Notes: generated from the sequence alone by a model not told the origin. A DNA stretch of 64,000 nt from Alphaproteobacteria bacterium (GCA_016124635.1 WGNJ01000001.1:124001-188000); one strand, 5' to 3'; counted from the stretch's first letter, positions 8,308 to 17,307 are shown. Made by a program: numbers and translations.

Positions 8308-8976
8308 TCAAAACGCCCGTCGTAGACCGATCGTCAGCGTATTCTCGCCAATCTCATCGAACCGAACCGTCGAATTAGCGAGCAAATGATCTTCGAACTT
8401 CGGCTGATAGACGCGGAAATGGCGATAATTGAGCGTCAGGTCCGTCTCGTCGTCGATCGCGAGTGCAACGCCGACAATCCCTTGATACGCAATGCTCCAC
8501 TCGCTCGCGTCGAATCCAGAATCTGTTTTCAGCGACGCATGGTCCAGTCCGACGCCGAACCCAAGCGAAAGCTTTAGATCGCCGCTCTTATTCAGCGGAA
8601 GGTCGAGCAGCCAGTTTCCCATCAACGACAGTTCGTCGAGCGATCCGCCCTTTGTAATGGTCTGAAGCGTGGTCGGCACGGCGAGCTTCAGGTCGTTGCT
8701 GCGATATCCAGCTTCGCCTTCCATGCGCCATCCGCCGCCGATCTCCATGCCGAGGGTCGCGATCAACGCCCAGCCGGAATCGAATTGCGCCTCGGCTTTC
8801 GTCGCCACGAGATGCGTCGTCGGCGTCGAGACCGTGCCAACGAACCTCACATCGTCATCGATGACATTGTTCCAGCCGCCTTCGACGCCGGCGTACCACC
8901 TAACCGGCTCGGCCTTGGCGCTTCCGACCAATGCGAGCGCACATGCCGACGCGAGCAAAGTTGTCGTGCAACGCAT
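8308..8976 (-). CDS. outer-membrane beta-barrel protein
   Basis: The 222-residue product has a signal peptide (MRCTTTLLAS start, cleavage near AKA-EP at about 22). Alternating hydrophobic strands follow, and the chain ends in a C-terminal phenylalanine (GLRRAF), the hallmark recognised by the Bam complex. The size suggests an eight-stranded barrel of the porin-like/OmpW-like surface antigen class. It ends 8 nt from the convergent carboxypeptidase gene. Ligand and role are unknown. Confidence 0.8.
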   Translation of the reverse strand: MRCTTTLLASACALALVGSAKAEPVRWYAGVEGGWNNVIDDDVRFVGTVSTPTTHLVATKAEAQFDSGWALIATLGMEIGGGWRMEGEAGYRSNDLKLAVPTTLQTITKGGSLDELSLMGNWLLDLPLNKSGDLKLSLGFGVGLDHASLKTDSGFDASEWSIAYQGIVGVALAIDDETDLTLNYRHFRVYQPKFEDHLLANSTVRFDEIGENTLTIGLRRAF

Positions 8977-9095
8977 GAAGCTTCCCCAACCCGGCCCAGC
9001 GCGTCCCCACCGCCCGAGCGGTACACAACATAGCCCAACCGACGTCGCGGATGCGTCTCATCCGGGCGACAGAACGGCGCTTTTGAAGGTAGCGG

Positions 9096-10397
9096 CTACT
9101 CCGCAGCGCCCTTCTTTTTCGCTGGATCTTCAAGCGGTACGGCGGCTTGTTCGGACCAGACGCGCCTTGCCTGCTGCTCGGCCGGCGTTGCAGGAGCCTG
9201 TTGCGCGATCTGGCGGCCGAGCGCGACGACAGTCGGAATTTCGTCATCCTTCAATTCGCGCATCTTTTGTTTTCGCGCGAACGCCTTTTCGACGAACGGC
9301 GCCAGCTCCTCGGCCTTGCGCTTCCGCCGAGCCTCCTCCTGCTCCTTGAATTCGGGCATGACGTCGCGCGCAAAGAGCTCGAGCGCCTCGCAAATGTGTT
9401 CGTGCCGATTGCGCCCGCCCTGCTGAATGAATGCAACTTGGTCGACGCCGGACTCGGCAAAGCCGCGCAAGTGTTTGCGCATCGTGTCCGGCGTGCCGAT
9501 GCCGGCGGCGCCCGCGTTCGAAGGCATCGTATCCTTGACCGCTTCGAACGATTTCCAAATGTCCGTCCGGCCCGGCTTGTGTTCGCCGAAAATGTAATGA
9601 TGGCCGAGCGCGTAGCCGAAGAACTTGAACCCATCGAGTCCGCGCCGCCGCGCTTCCTCTGCGTCGCGATGCACCGAAAAGCCGGTCACCATGCAGATGT
9701 TCGGATTGACCGCGTGACCGATCGGAACACATTCCTCTTTGAAGATGCGATAGTAGTCGTCCACCCACTGCTTTGCCTCCTTCGGATCGACGAAGGCAAA
9801 CGTCAGGGCACCGATGCCGAGCCGTGCGGCGAGCTTGATCGTCTCGCGGTTCGAACAGGCGACCCACACCGGCGGATGCGGCTTCTGCACCGGCTTCGGC
9901 ACGATGTTGCGGCAGGGCATCTCGAAGTACTGCCCTTTGAACCCCGGATAAGGATTCATCACCATCATGTTGAGACACTGCTCGACGCTCTCGCGCCACA
10001 TGTCCCGCTTCTTCTCGACCGGCACGCGGTATCCGCCGAGCTCGAGCAACGCGGAGGATTCGCCCGTACCGAACTCGACGCGCCCATTGGAAACGAGGTC
10101 GAGCGTCGCGATCCGCTCCGCAACACGCGCCGGATGATTGTATCCCGGCGGCATCAAGACGATGCCGTGCCCCAAACGGATGTGTTTCGTACGCTGGGAG
10201 CAGGCCGCCAGAAAAACCTCAGGCGCCGACGAGTGCGAGTACTCCTCGAGGAAGTGGTGCTCCACCTCCCAGGCGTGATCGATGCCGATCTTATCGGCCA
10301 GTTCGACCTGATCGAGCGCGTCCTGAAAGAGCTTGAGCTCCTCGCCCTCGCCCCACGGCCGCGGCAACTGGTGCTCGTAGAAGATCCCGAATTTCAT
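9096..10397 (-). CDS. luciferase-like (LLM class) flavin-dependent monooxygenase
   Basis: A 433-residue protein of the bacterial luciferase superfamily. Typical segments are MKFGIFYEHQ at the start, AWEVEHHFLEEYSHSSAPEV (about 42-61), LGHGIVLMPP, and the long central TIM-barrel with FGTGESSALLE. These enzymes use reduced flavin and oxygen to oxidise aldehydes, ketones, sulfonates or aromatic side chains. The last 90 residues are highly charged and Lys/Arg/Glu-rich, longer than usual. It is the last gene of a four-gene same-strand cluster, 10 nt after an SDR gene. The substrate is unknown and a flavin reductase is not visible in the window. Confidence 0.88.
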   Translation of the reverse strand: MKFGIFYEHQLPRPWGEGEELKLFQDALDQVELADKIGIDHAWEVEHHFLEEYSHSSAPEVFLAACSQRTKHIRLGHGIVLMPPGYNHPARVAERIATLDLVSNGRVEFGTGESSALLELGGYRVPVEKKRDMWRESVEQCLNMMVMNPYPGFKGQYFEMPCRNIVPKPVQKPHPPVWVACSNRETIKLAARLGIGALTFAFVDPKEAKQWVDDYYRIFKEECVPIGHAVNPNICMVTGFSVHRDAEEARRRGLDGFKFFGYALGHHYIFGEHKPGRTDIWKSFEAVKDTMPSNAGAAGIGTPDTMRKHLRGFAESGVDQVAFIQQGGRNRHEHICEALELFARDVMPEFKEQEEARRKRKAEELAPFVEKAFARKQKMRELKDDEIPTVVALGRQIAQQAPATPAEQQARRVWSEQAAVPLEDPAKKKGAAE

Positions 10398-10407
10398 GAA
10401 CCTGCCC

Positions 10408-11328
10408 TCACTTGCGTTGCGCCGACGCCGCCGTTTGCTGCTCTTGCATTTGCTGCATCATGGTCGCCGGGTCCCGCTTCGGGAGCACACTGAGCGCCTT
10501 GCTGGCCGACGATTTGTCGAACGCCGCAAGAATGTTCGCGAAGCGCATCTCGACGAACGGCTTTAGCTCGACGTGCGTAAAGATGTAGAGGTCGTTGTCT
10601 TTGATCGCCTCGACCACACGATTGCCGACCGGCTCGACCGGAATGCCCGACTGCACCAATTGAGCCGCACTCTCGCGGCCCGTTCCAAGCGCCGAGTGCA
10701 CGGTTGCCGGGTTGCCGTAGCGCTGCGGCTTGTTGCGCTCGCTCTCGTGAATGCGCGTCTGCACGAAGCCTGGGCATAGAACGGACACGCCGATGTTCTT
10801 CGGAGCAAGTTGCGCGTTCCACCCTTCCGACATCGCCACGACCGCGAACTTGGTCGCGCAGTAGGGCTCGAGATTGGGCGGCGAAATCATGCCAGCCATC
10901 GAAGCCGTATTGATGAAATGGCCGCCCTCGCCGTGGCTCTCAATCAGCGGCACGAAGGTCTCCATGCCGTAGACGACGCCGAGCAAGTTGACGTCGACGA
11001 TCCACTGCCAATCCTTTTCGTTCACCTCGCCGATCGGCCCACCGACCGCCACGCCGGCATTATTGCAGACGACATGGACCTTGCCGAACGCGGAGATCGT
11101 CTTGAGAGCGCCGTTGCGCACGCTGTTGCGGTCCGCGACATCGCACAGCACGCCCTCGGCACGCACTTGGCTCGCGTTCAGTTCCTTGACCGCGCGCTCG
11201 AGTGCATTCTCTTCGATGTCGGCAATCATCACCTTCATGCCTTCGCGGCCGAAGGCTCGCGCCATCGACAGGCCGAGACCCGAAGCGCCGCCGGTGATGA
11301 ATGCCACTTTGTCACGCAAATCCTTCAT
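10408..11328 (-). CDS. SDR family NAD(P)-dependent oxidoreductase
   Basis: The 306-residue protein shows a classical SDR core: TGGASGLG at 12-19 binds the cofactor, NNAG lies at 89-92, and the catalytic triad is Ser143, Tyr156 and Lys160. Asp37 after the second beta-strand (IADIEE) suggests NAD preference. The C-terminal 50 residues (KPFVEMRFANILAAF onwards) resemble those of its neighbour at 11338-12204. It follows that gene by 9 nt, so both dehydrogenases are made together with the luciferase-like enzyme. Confidence 0.9.
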   Translation of the reverse strand: MKDLRDKVAFITGGASGLGLSMARAFGREGMKVMIADIEENALERAVKELNASQVRAEGVLCDVADRNSVRNGALKTISAFGKVHVVCNNAGVAVGGPIGEVNEKDWQWIVDVNLLGVVYGMETFVPLIESHGEGGHFINTASMAGMISPPNLEPYCATKFAVVAMSEGWNAQLAPKNIGVSVLCPGFVQTRIHESERNKPQRYGNPATVHSALGTGRESAAQLVQSGIPVEPVGNRVVEAIKDNDLYIFTHVELKPFVEMRFANILAAFDKSSASKALSVLPKRDPATMMQQMQEQQTAASAQRK

Positions 11329-11337
11329 CTCTGCTCC

Positions 11338-12204
11338 TCAGTGTCGCGGCTTGCGCGAGCGAATACGATCGAATCCCTTCTTGATCTCCGCGACGCGCGC
11401 GTCGAACAACGGCTCGAACTCGGTGTCCGTGAAAATGTAGAGCACATCGTCCTCGATCCCCTCGCGCACCAGATCGCCCACGTAGAGCGGATCGATGCCC
11501 TCGTTGATGCGCTTCTGCATGAACGAGAGCCGCTCCGCGGCCACAGCGTCATTCGCTTGCCACTGGCCGAACGGGCGGGCGTTAGTCTTGCCCTGATAGC
11601 GCGACGGTACGTTGCGGGCGAAATCGAGAATGTTCGTCCGGATGAAACCGGGGCATAGGACCGAGACGCCGATCCCCTGCTGGCCGAGTTCGCCGCGCAC
11701 CGACTCTGAGAGCGCGACGACGCCATGCTTCGTCACCTGATACTGCGCGTTCGGCGCAGTGATAACGCCCGCCATCGACGCCGTCGAAACAATATGGCCG
11801 CCTTCGCCGTGTTCGCGCATCAACGGCACGAAAATCTGAAAGCCGTTGATCACGCTCATCAGATTGACGCCGAGCACCCAGTCCCAGCCGGACGGCGTCG
11901 TATGCTCGAACAACCCCTCGCCGCCAATGCCGGCGTTGTTGACGAGAATGTGTACCTTGCCGAACCGCTCGATCGTCTTGGCGGTCGCCTCTTCGAGCGC
12001 GCCGCGCAGCGACACATCGGCGACAATGCCGTCGACGGCAGCGTTGGTGCGCTTCAAACTCTCGACGGCTTTATCGAGCGCGGCCTTTTCGATATCGGCC
12101 AACATCACCTTGACGCCGACCTGCGCCAATGCCGTCGCAATGCCGAGCCCGATGCCGCTCGCCGCTCCCGTGACGAACGCGACCTTGTTGGCGAGTTCCT
12201 TCAT
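11338..12204 (-). CDS. SDR family NAD(P)-dependent oxidoreductase (paralogue of the next gene)
   Basis: I take the ATG at 12204, which overlaps the upstream stop codon (ATGA) and places the cofactor motif TGAASGIG at residues 12-19. The catalytic Tyr155 and Lys159 (YQVTK) and NNAG at 89-92 are present; Asp37 suggests NAD. The product has 288 residues. It is clearly related to the SDR at 10408-11328 (shared SMAG, HGEGGH and C-terminal LYIFT segments), which points to a tandem duplication with divergence. Such paired SDRs commonly oxidise successive hydroxyl intermediates, but the substrate is unknown. Confidence 0.9.
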   Translation of the reverse strand: MKELANKVAFVTGAASGIGLGIATALAQVGVKVMLADIEKAALDKAVESLKRTNAAVDGIVADVSLRGALEEATAKTIERFGKVHILVNNAGIGGEGLFEHTTPSGWDWVLGVNLMSVINGFQIFVPLMREHGEGGHIVSTASMAGVITAPNAQYQVTKHGVVALSESVRGELGQQGIGVSVLCPGFIRTNILDFARNVPSRYQGKTNARPFGQWQANDAVAAERLSFMQKRINEGIDPLYVGDLVREGIEDDVLYIFTDTEFEPLFDARVAEIKKGFDRIRSRKPRH

Positions 12205-13232
12205 CAGGCCGCCCGCTTGTGCTCGAGCGCGTCGAATGAGGTCAGAAGCGCGCGGCCATTCGACAGCTTCATCAGCCGCCGTTCGATCGCTTCGCGCGAT
12301 TGATTGCGCGAGAAGTCGGCCTGCGTCACCGAATGCCACTCGATCATGCCGTTCCACACCGGGTCGATGAGCGTCGCGCCCGAAATGCGCTCGCCGTTCA
12401 ATCCCTTGATCGTGAACGAGCGCATCTCCGAGACGAACGTCTGGAGGTAGGCGACGTGAATCGCCTCATCTGTGCGAATGCGATCAACGAGCTCGGCGGC
12501 ATGCATTGCGGCCGGCTTGCGATCGCGGAATGTATCGGGCGAGCGCATCAGATTCGTACAGAACGAGAAGAACGATTCCGCCCGCACCTCGATCATCAGC
12601 ACGTTCATCAGCAGCAAGATCCACTGCTCGAACACCGGGTCGATTGCCGGCATTCGCCGGCCGCTCTCCGGACGCGAAATCGATTCCGGCACTTCCGGCA
12701 GCGGATAGGCGTCTTTGCCGAAGAGCGCGTCGCGGACGGCGAACCACATGTCGTCGTGCCCACCCTCGCCGGCAGCCGGATTGCCACCCTCGTCCAAACC
12801 GTGGGCGAAGAGCAGACCTTTGTTCAGGTGCCCGGTGCACGTCCCGCTGATGTCTTCAACGATGATCGTCTGGAAATCCGGCGCCTCAACGTCGCAAAGA
12901 GCGCGCCCGCGCGCCTCGATGACGCCGGTGATCGTCAACGAGTTCCACAGCGTCTCGCCGAGTCCGTTCGACAGCAGCAGCTTTTGCTGCTCGATACCGG
13001 GATAGGCGCCGCGCTTGAGCAGCTGCACGCTTGCGTCGATCAGCGGAAAGTTCCGTGACTTCAGCTGCTCCTGCCACGCATGAACGGCGGGCCAGCGATT
13101 GAGCGTTCGCGGCGAGACATACTCACCTTTCGCGTCGAACCCGCCGTGGAGCTTGTAGCCGGCCTCGACCTGAGGCTTCGCATACGTATGATCCGCCATC
13201 AGCTCGTCGCGGCTGTAGATGACCTTGGACAT
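12204..13232 (-). CDS. uncharacterised protein, possible ferritin-like/diiron fold
   Basis: I do not recognise this 342-residue family with certainty. The C-terminal half is helical and carries metal-ligand-like residues in the spacing of ferritin-like proteins: Glu215 and Glu219 (IEVRAESFF) and DEAIH with Glu256 and His259 (ExxH). A second possible set lies earlier (Glu106, Glu126, His135, His145). There is no signal peptide. It is first in a cluster with two SDRs and a luciferase-like enzyme, starts behind a candidate TetR operator at 13252-13272, and is coupled to the next gene by an ATGA overlap. An oxygenase or hydroxylase acting before the dehydrogenases would fit, but this is inference. 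Confidence 0.6.
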   Translation of the reverse strand: MSKVIYSRDELMADHTYAKPQVEAGYKLHGGFDAKGEYVSPRTLNRWPAVHAWQEQLKSRNFPLIDASVQLLKRGAYPGIEQQKLLLSNGLGETLWNSLTITGVIEARGRALCDVEAPDFQTIIVEDISGTCTGHLNKGLLFAHGLDEGGNPAAGEGGHDDMWFAVRDALFGKDAYPLPEVPESISRPESGRRMPAIDPVFEQWILLLMNVLMIEVRAESFFSFCTNLMRSPDTFRDRKPAAMHAAELVDRIRTDEAIHVAYLQTFVSEMRSFTIKGLNGERISGATLIDPVWNGMIEWHSVTQADFSRNQSREAIERRLMKLSNGRALLTSFDALEHKRAA

Positions 13233-13251
13233 GAGGCGTCTCCTTATCGTT

Positions 13252-13272
13252 AAACTGATTTTTTGTCAGTTT
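13252..13272. promoter_or_regulatory. perfect palindrome, candidate TetR operator
   Basis: AAACTGA (13252-13258) and TCAGTTT (13266-13272) are perfect inverted arms separated by 7 T-rich bases. The site is 20 nt upstream of the first gene of the 9-13 kb cluster and 66 nt downstream of the TetR gene. Its position over the promoter and its 21-bp span fit a TetR dimer site that represses the cluster. Confidence 0.55.
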
Positions 13273-13338
13273 TCGCACCAAGTCAATGGGCGGGCCCAAA
13301 CCGGCGGACGGATCAAAATGATCCGTACACGTACGAAT

Positions 13339-13965
13339 TCAGCTGCGCGGGCTCAGCGCCCGGACGATCAACTGTGTCAGTGTTTTGACAAGGTGCGCGC
13401 GGCTGCGGCCGGTACGAAATGCAAAGCTACTCGCCTGTTGGATGGCGCCCACCACGGCTTGACCGAGGATCGGCAGGTCGTAGTCGCGAGCCATCGGTAC
13501 CGTCTTCGCATGGACTTTCAACATCTCGGCCCATTCTTCGCCCCAACGATGCAGCAGGGTCATTTCTCCCTTGCCGTCGCCAGATGCGATCACCGCTTCA
13601 TCCGTCAGCGCCGTCGCCAACAGCCCCGGATGTTCCTCCGAATAGTCGTAGATCGCGGTGAGAATGGCTTCGATGAAACCTGGCAGGTCCTTTGCGGACG
13701 AGGAACGGCGCATGATCGCCGCATCCACCTCCTCGCGGGCCTCATCCACGAACGCAAGAAAGCAGTCTCTTTTGTCGGCGAAGTGCAAATAGAAGGTGCC
13801 GTGCCCGAGGCCGGCCGCTCGCGTGATGTCCTGCGGCCGCGTTGCGTGATAGCCGCGCTCGACGAATAGCTTTCGCGCGGCGGTCAGAAGGCGCTTCCGG
13901 CTCTCGAGCCGCCGCTTCGCACCGCGCGCATTGTTGTCTATGAGAGTCTCGTTGGACGTCGCCAT
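13339..13965 (-). CDS. TetR/AcrR family transcriptional regulator
   Basis: Using the ATG at 13965 gives 208 residues; a longer frame from 14025 adds 20 residues with no family match. The N-terminal helix-turn-helix is at about 24-68 (RKRLLTAARKLFVERGY, then GLGHGTFYLHFADKRD). The C-terminal ligand domain is not diagnostic. It lies just upstream of the unknown-protein/SDR/luciferase-like cluster on the same strand, with a perfect palindrome between them, so it probably represses that cluster until the substrate or a CoA derivative appears. Confidence 0.9.
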   Translation of the reverse strand: MATSNETLIDNNARGAKRRLESRKRLLTAARKLFVERGYHATRPQDITRAAGLGHGTFYLHFADKRDCFLAFVDEAREEVDAAIMRRSSSAKDLPGFIEAILTAIYDYSEEHPGLLATALTDEAVIASGDGKGEMTLLHRWGEEWAEMLKVHAKTVPMARDYDLPILGQAVVGAIQQASSFAFRTGRSRAHLVKTLTQLIVRALSPRS

Positions 13966-14469
13966 AATCCATCGTTGAGACACGGCTTTGGCCAAGTCAA
14001 CGCCCCAGGGACGACGCGGGACCAACTTGGCGGGACTGGCAGCCTGTCACCGACCAAAGTTCAAAGCGCAACCTTCGCCCAGACGAGATCTTCAGCCTCC
14101 ACAGCAACCCGGTCATCGACGGTCCCCCCGCCACGACGGATGCGCACGGCGCTCGGCCTCAGCAAGATGGTAACTGCGAGCGGTAGGAGAATGCGGGGTC
14201 AGATCGCCTGCGCAGAAATCAGCCAAAGCGGGCTGTCTCATCTATGTCACACTTGGGCGTCCCCGCGCGAAAGGCATGGCCTTTCTGTCGTGTGTGGCCA
14301 AAAGCGATGCTATCGTTGCGCAAAATGCACAAAGTAGGGGCGGAGTAAGCAGCCGGGGGTTTTCCAACAAAAGTTGGTTGGGTGGCCGGGACTTCGTTTG
14401 GTCCCGCTCTTGTGCCGATCGGTTTAGACAAATGACGGGATGCACCTAGTAGGGGAGGAAGTTGCGGTC
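13966..14469. other. 504-nt intergenic region with several small hairpins
   Basis: No gene is supported here. It separates the TetR gene from the beta-barrel gene at 14470. Near its right end are three perfect short hairpins: GAAAGGC/GCCTTTC (14269-14275 with 14279-14285), CCAAC/GTTGG around AAAA (14364-14377), and GGGAC/GTCCC (14388-14392 with 14401-14405). They may belong to the 5-prime leader of the beta-barrel mRNA. GGGGAGG at 14452-14458 is the likely ribosome-binding site. Confidence 0.45.
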
Positions 14470-15030
14470 ATGAGGAAGATTATGTTGGCGGCGTCTGTTG
14501 CCGTCATGGCGGCGGCCGGAAGCGCGCACGCAGCGATGTTCGATTATGCCGCGCTTTATGGCGGTGTGACGCTTGATCCGCCGCTCAACGTGGCCGGCGG
14601 CGAATTCGACGTGGACACGGGCTTCAATTTCGGCGGCGGTCTCGGCTGGAACTTCGACGAAAATCTCTCGGGTGGCGTCGACATTATGTACACCCAATCG
14701 AACTATTCGACCTTTCCCGGGAAGATTGAGTCGATGAGCGTCATGGGGGCCATCTACTACTCGTTCGATATCGGCTCGAAGTGGCGCCCGTACATTGGCG
14801 CCGGCGTCGGCGGCGTTCAGGTTACGTTTGACTTGGTTCCCCCGATCTCCGGACAAGACTTTGTCTTCGGTTGGGAAGGCATGGCCGGCGTAACGATCCC
14901 GGTCGCCAACAAGTTGGACCTTGCGCTGGGCTACAAATATCAGGGCGCAAACGACTCGACCATCAGCGGCGCCAACATCGAGTACAAGAGCCACAACATC
15001 TCCGCAGGCCTCGTGTTCAGCCTGAACTGA
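14470..15030 (+). CDS. outer-membrane beta-barrel protein (OmpW/OmpA-barrel-like)
   Basis: The 186-residue product starts at the ATG at 14470, right after a GGGGAGGAAG ribosome-binding site and in register with a Sec signal peptide (cleavage near AHA-AM at 21). Gly-rich alternating strands (FNFGGGLGWNFDENLSGGVD) form a predicted eight-stranded barrel. It ends LVFSLN rather than in an aromatic residue, slightly unusual for Bam recognition. A strong terminator follows, so the gene is monocistronic. Confidence 0.82.
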   Translation: MRKIMLAASVAVMAAAGSAHAAMFDYAALYGGVTLDPPLNVAGGEFDVDTGFNFGGGLGWNFDENLSGGVDIMYTQSNYSTFPGKIESMSVMGAIYYSFDIGSKWRPYIGAGVGGVQVTFDLVPPISGQDFVFGWEGMAGVTIPVANKLDLALGYKYQGANDSTISGANIEYKSHNISAGLVFSLN

Positions 15031-15052
15031 GATCGATCACCGCATCTTCCAA

Positions 15053-15080
15053 AGCAGGCGCCTCGGCGCCTGCTTTTTTT
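15053..15080 (+). terminator. rho-independent terminator of the beta-barrel gene
   Basis: AGCAGGCGCC (15053-15062) pairs with GGCGCCTGCT (15065-15074), most likely as 9 bp closing a CTCG tetraloop. Seven T residues run to 15080. This is the clearest intrinsic terminator in the window. Confidence 0.93.
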
Positions 15081-15144
15081 GTTGTGATCGATGTGAACGG
15101 TGCGGGTCTGGACGGCTATGCGCTGCAGAGGCCGTAAGGCACTC

Positions 15145-16287
15145 TTAGGCAGCCTCAAGCCGTCCGAGCTTGGCCAACAGGAAGTCGAGGTCGTTGACCT
15201 CCATCTCCTGATACTGCGTCAGGATGCGCTCCGTAATACGGCGCGTAAAACCCTCGCGGTCGCGCGGCGCGGACGGCCCGTCCTCATGGAACACGTCGAC
15301 GGCGACACGAAACGCCGGAAACAGGATCTCGGGAAGTGCGCATCTCTTGTAGATCGCCTTCAATCCGAGCGGTCCGGCGTCGTGAATCAACCGTTCAGCT
15401 TTGTCGGATGAAATGCCCGCGATCTCCGCCATCGCCTCTTCGACAAACGAGATGTCGCCGGTGCAGAGCACCCTTAGCATCAACGACCCGGTCAACCGCT
15501 CGCGAGAGTGCAGCTGGCGCACCAGCGCGCGCGTATCTCCAGGCTCGTAGCCCCCATCGAGCAAGCCGAGCGTCGCGCGCTCGCGCGCACCAATGATGAC
15601 GTCCATCGCGGCCTCGGCCGAAAGCTCGTGGCGCGTCACCAACTCGACCTTCAGCTTGTCCGAAACGAGCGCAACAAGACGTTCTGCAATCGTGACCGGC
15701 AAGAGCGAGCGATGAACCATCGCGGACTTGACTGTTTCGAACCGCGAATAGCGCCGCAGCGTGCGATCGTAGAGGTCGTCGGTTAGGTCCGCGCCTTCAT
15801 TCTCGACAAGCGTTGCCACCGCTGCGGCATTGCCGGTGTCAATGACGGCGGCGGCAACCTGCTCGCTGACGTTCTCACGCCGTGCAATCGAAACTTGTTT
15901 CTGGGCCCCGCCGTCGGCCAGAACTGCGATCAGATCCTGATCCGTCAAAACCGGCGAACTCTCCAAAACCGGCTGCGCCACCCGATAGTCGTCGCGCGCC
16001 AGCTTGATAGCAATGTCATGCGGCATATCTTCGGAGTGCCGCAGAGAACTTGCGACCGCCTGCCGAACGACAAGCTCCGCATCCGAAGCCATCGCGCGCA
16101 AGACGTCGACCGCGAGCTTCCGCTCGATCTTCGAAAGCCCGTCACCCTCGAATTCGGCAACGACTTTGAAGACGATTTCCGACCGTCGCTCCGCCACTGG
16201 ATCGGAAAGCAGCTTCTCGACGTCGGACGCCCTCAATCCCTTGAACGGCGACATCGAAGAATCAGTCGGTGATTTATCGTTAGGCAT
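15145..16287 (-). CDS. DUF2336 domain-containing protein
   Basis: Starting at the ATG at 16287 gives 380 residues; an upstream in-frame start at 16359 would run into the divergent Rsm22-like gene. The protein is almost wholly helical, with repeat-like segments (SDPVAERRSEIVFKV, ARRENVSEQVAAAV, TRHELSAEAAMDVI) typical of DUF2336, a HEAT-like alphaproteobacterial family of unknown function. It has no signal peptide or membrane helix. It shares a 36-bp promoter region with the divergent methyltransferase gene. Confidence 0.85.
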   Translation of the reverse strand: MPNDKSPTDSSMSPFKGLRASDVEKLLSDPVAERRSEIVFKVVAEFEGDGLSKIERKLAVDVLRAMASDAELVVRQAVASSLRHSEDMPHDIAIKLARDDYRVAQPVLESSPVLTDQDLIAVLADGGAQKQVSIARRENVSEQVAAAVIDTGNAAAVATLVENEGADLTDDLYDRTLRRYSRFETVKSAMVHRSLLPVTIAERLVALVSDKLKVELVTRHELSAEAAMDVIIGARERATLGLLDGGYEPGDTRALVRQLHSRERLTGSLMLRVLCTGDISFVEEAMAEIAGISSDKAERLIHDAGPLGLKAIYKRCALPEILFPAFRVAVDVFHEDGPSAPRDREGFTRRITERILTQYQEMEVNDLDFLLAKLGRLEAA

Positions 16288-16323
16288 AGCGCGAGCGTAG
16301 GTCGCGCGGGTTAAGGTGTCGTT

Positions 16324-17307
16324 ATGACGTCCGTCCGGCTTCCAAGTTTCATCGCACAAGCGATCGCAGAACGAAGCGAGCGTTTACCGCTTGCTAATCT
16401 AGTGACGGCAGCACGGCACCTCTCGCGCGCATACCGCCGCGAGGAGGATCATCTGCCGCCTGCGCTGGATGACAGTGCCCGCGCCGCGTATTTGATGGTG
16501 CGCCTGCCGGCAACCTACGCGGCCACTTCGGCGGCCTTGTCCGAGCTGCCGAGTGTCTTGGACGCGCAGACGATTCGCACCTGTCTGGACGTCGGCGCAG
16601 GGCCGGGTACTGGCTCCCTCGCCGCTCACCACTTGCTTCCGTCGTTGGACGAAATCCGTCAGATCGAACGTGATCGCGGCTGGACGCAAGTGGCGGAGCA
16701 CTTGTTACGTGCGGCAGGCGTTGTCGGCTCGCGCGAGATTGCAGATTTCTCCAGCGCCTCGCTGAGCCCGCACGATCTGGTCATTTCCTCTTACGCCTTG
16801 AACGAGGTGCCAGGACCGGCGCTCGACGCAACGATCCGGCGGCTTTGGTCTGCCACTCGTCATTTGCTGGTCGTCGTCGAGCCAGGCACGCCGGACGGCT
16901 TCAGCATCGTTCGACGGGTCCGCGAACTCTGTCTGGAACTCGGCGGATTTGCGGCGGCTCCCTGTACGCACGGCGCTGCCTGCCCCATGACGCGCGACGA
17001 TTGGTGTCACCGAGCCGTTCGCGTCGAGCGAAGCGCATTGCACCGCAAGCTCAAAGAGGCGCAATTGGCGTTCGAGGACGAAAAGTTCAGCTATATCATG
17101 ATGACGCGCGAGGCACCGCGCCGAAATGCGGAAGGTCGGATCGTCCGCAGGCCCATTCGAGCAGGCGGGCACGTACATCTCGACCTCTGCACCGCTGACG
17201 GACTGAGCCGGAGGACCGTTCCACGCTCAGATCGTGCGAACTACAAGGCGGCTCGCGACGCAGATTGGGGCGATCGCTGGCCCAAGCCAGACGGCGCCGC
17301 TAGATAG
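16324..17307 (+). CDS. Rsm22-like ribosomal small-subunit-associated methyltransferase
   Basis: The 327-residue protein has an SAM-binding motif CLDVGAGPGTGS (87-98). It also has four cysteines in the C-terminal half (Cys203, Cys214, Cys220, Cys228; the segment PCTHGAACPM is typical), which in the Rsm22 family are thought to bind a metal or Fe-S cluster. The family includes mitochondrial Mettl17/Rsm22, needed for small-subunit assembly. The last 8 nt overlap the convergent transglycosylase gene. Bacterial function is not established. Confidence 0.87.
   Translation: MTSVRLPSFIAQAIAERSERLPLANLVTAARHLSRAYRREEDHLPPALDDSARAAYLMVRLPATYAATSAALSELPSVLDAQTIRTCLDVGAGPGTGSLAAHHLLPSLDEIRQIERDRGWTQVAEHLLRAAGVVGSREIADFSSASLSPHDLVISSYALNEVPGPALDATIRRLWSATRHLLVVVEPGTPDGFSIVRRVRELCLELGGFAAAPCTHGAACPMTRDDWCHRAVRVERSALHRKLKEAQLAFEDEKFSYIMMTREAPRRNAEGRIVRRPIRAGGHVHLDLCTADGLSRRTVPRSDRANYKAARDADWGDRWPKPDGAAR

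Noticed and set aside
9147-10493. Long open frame on the plus strand opposite the luciferase-like gene
   Set aside because: Arg/Leu-rich antisense shadow caused by high GC; the minus-strand frame has full family motifs.
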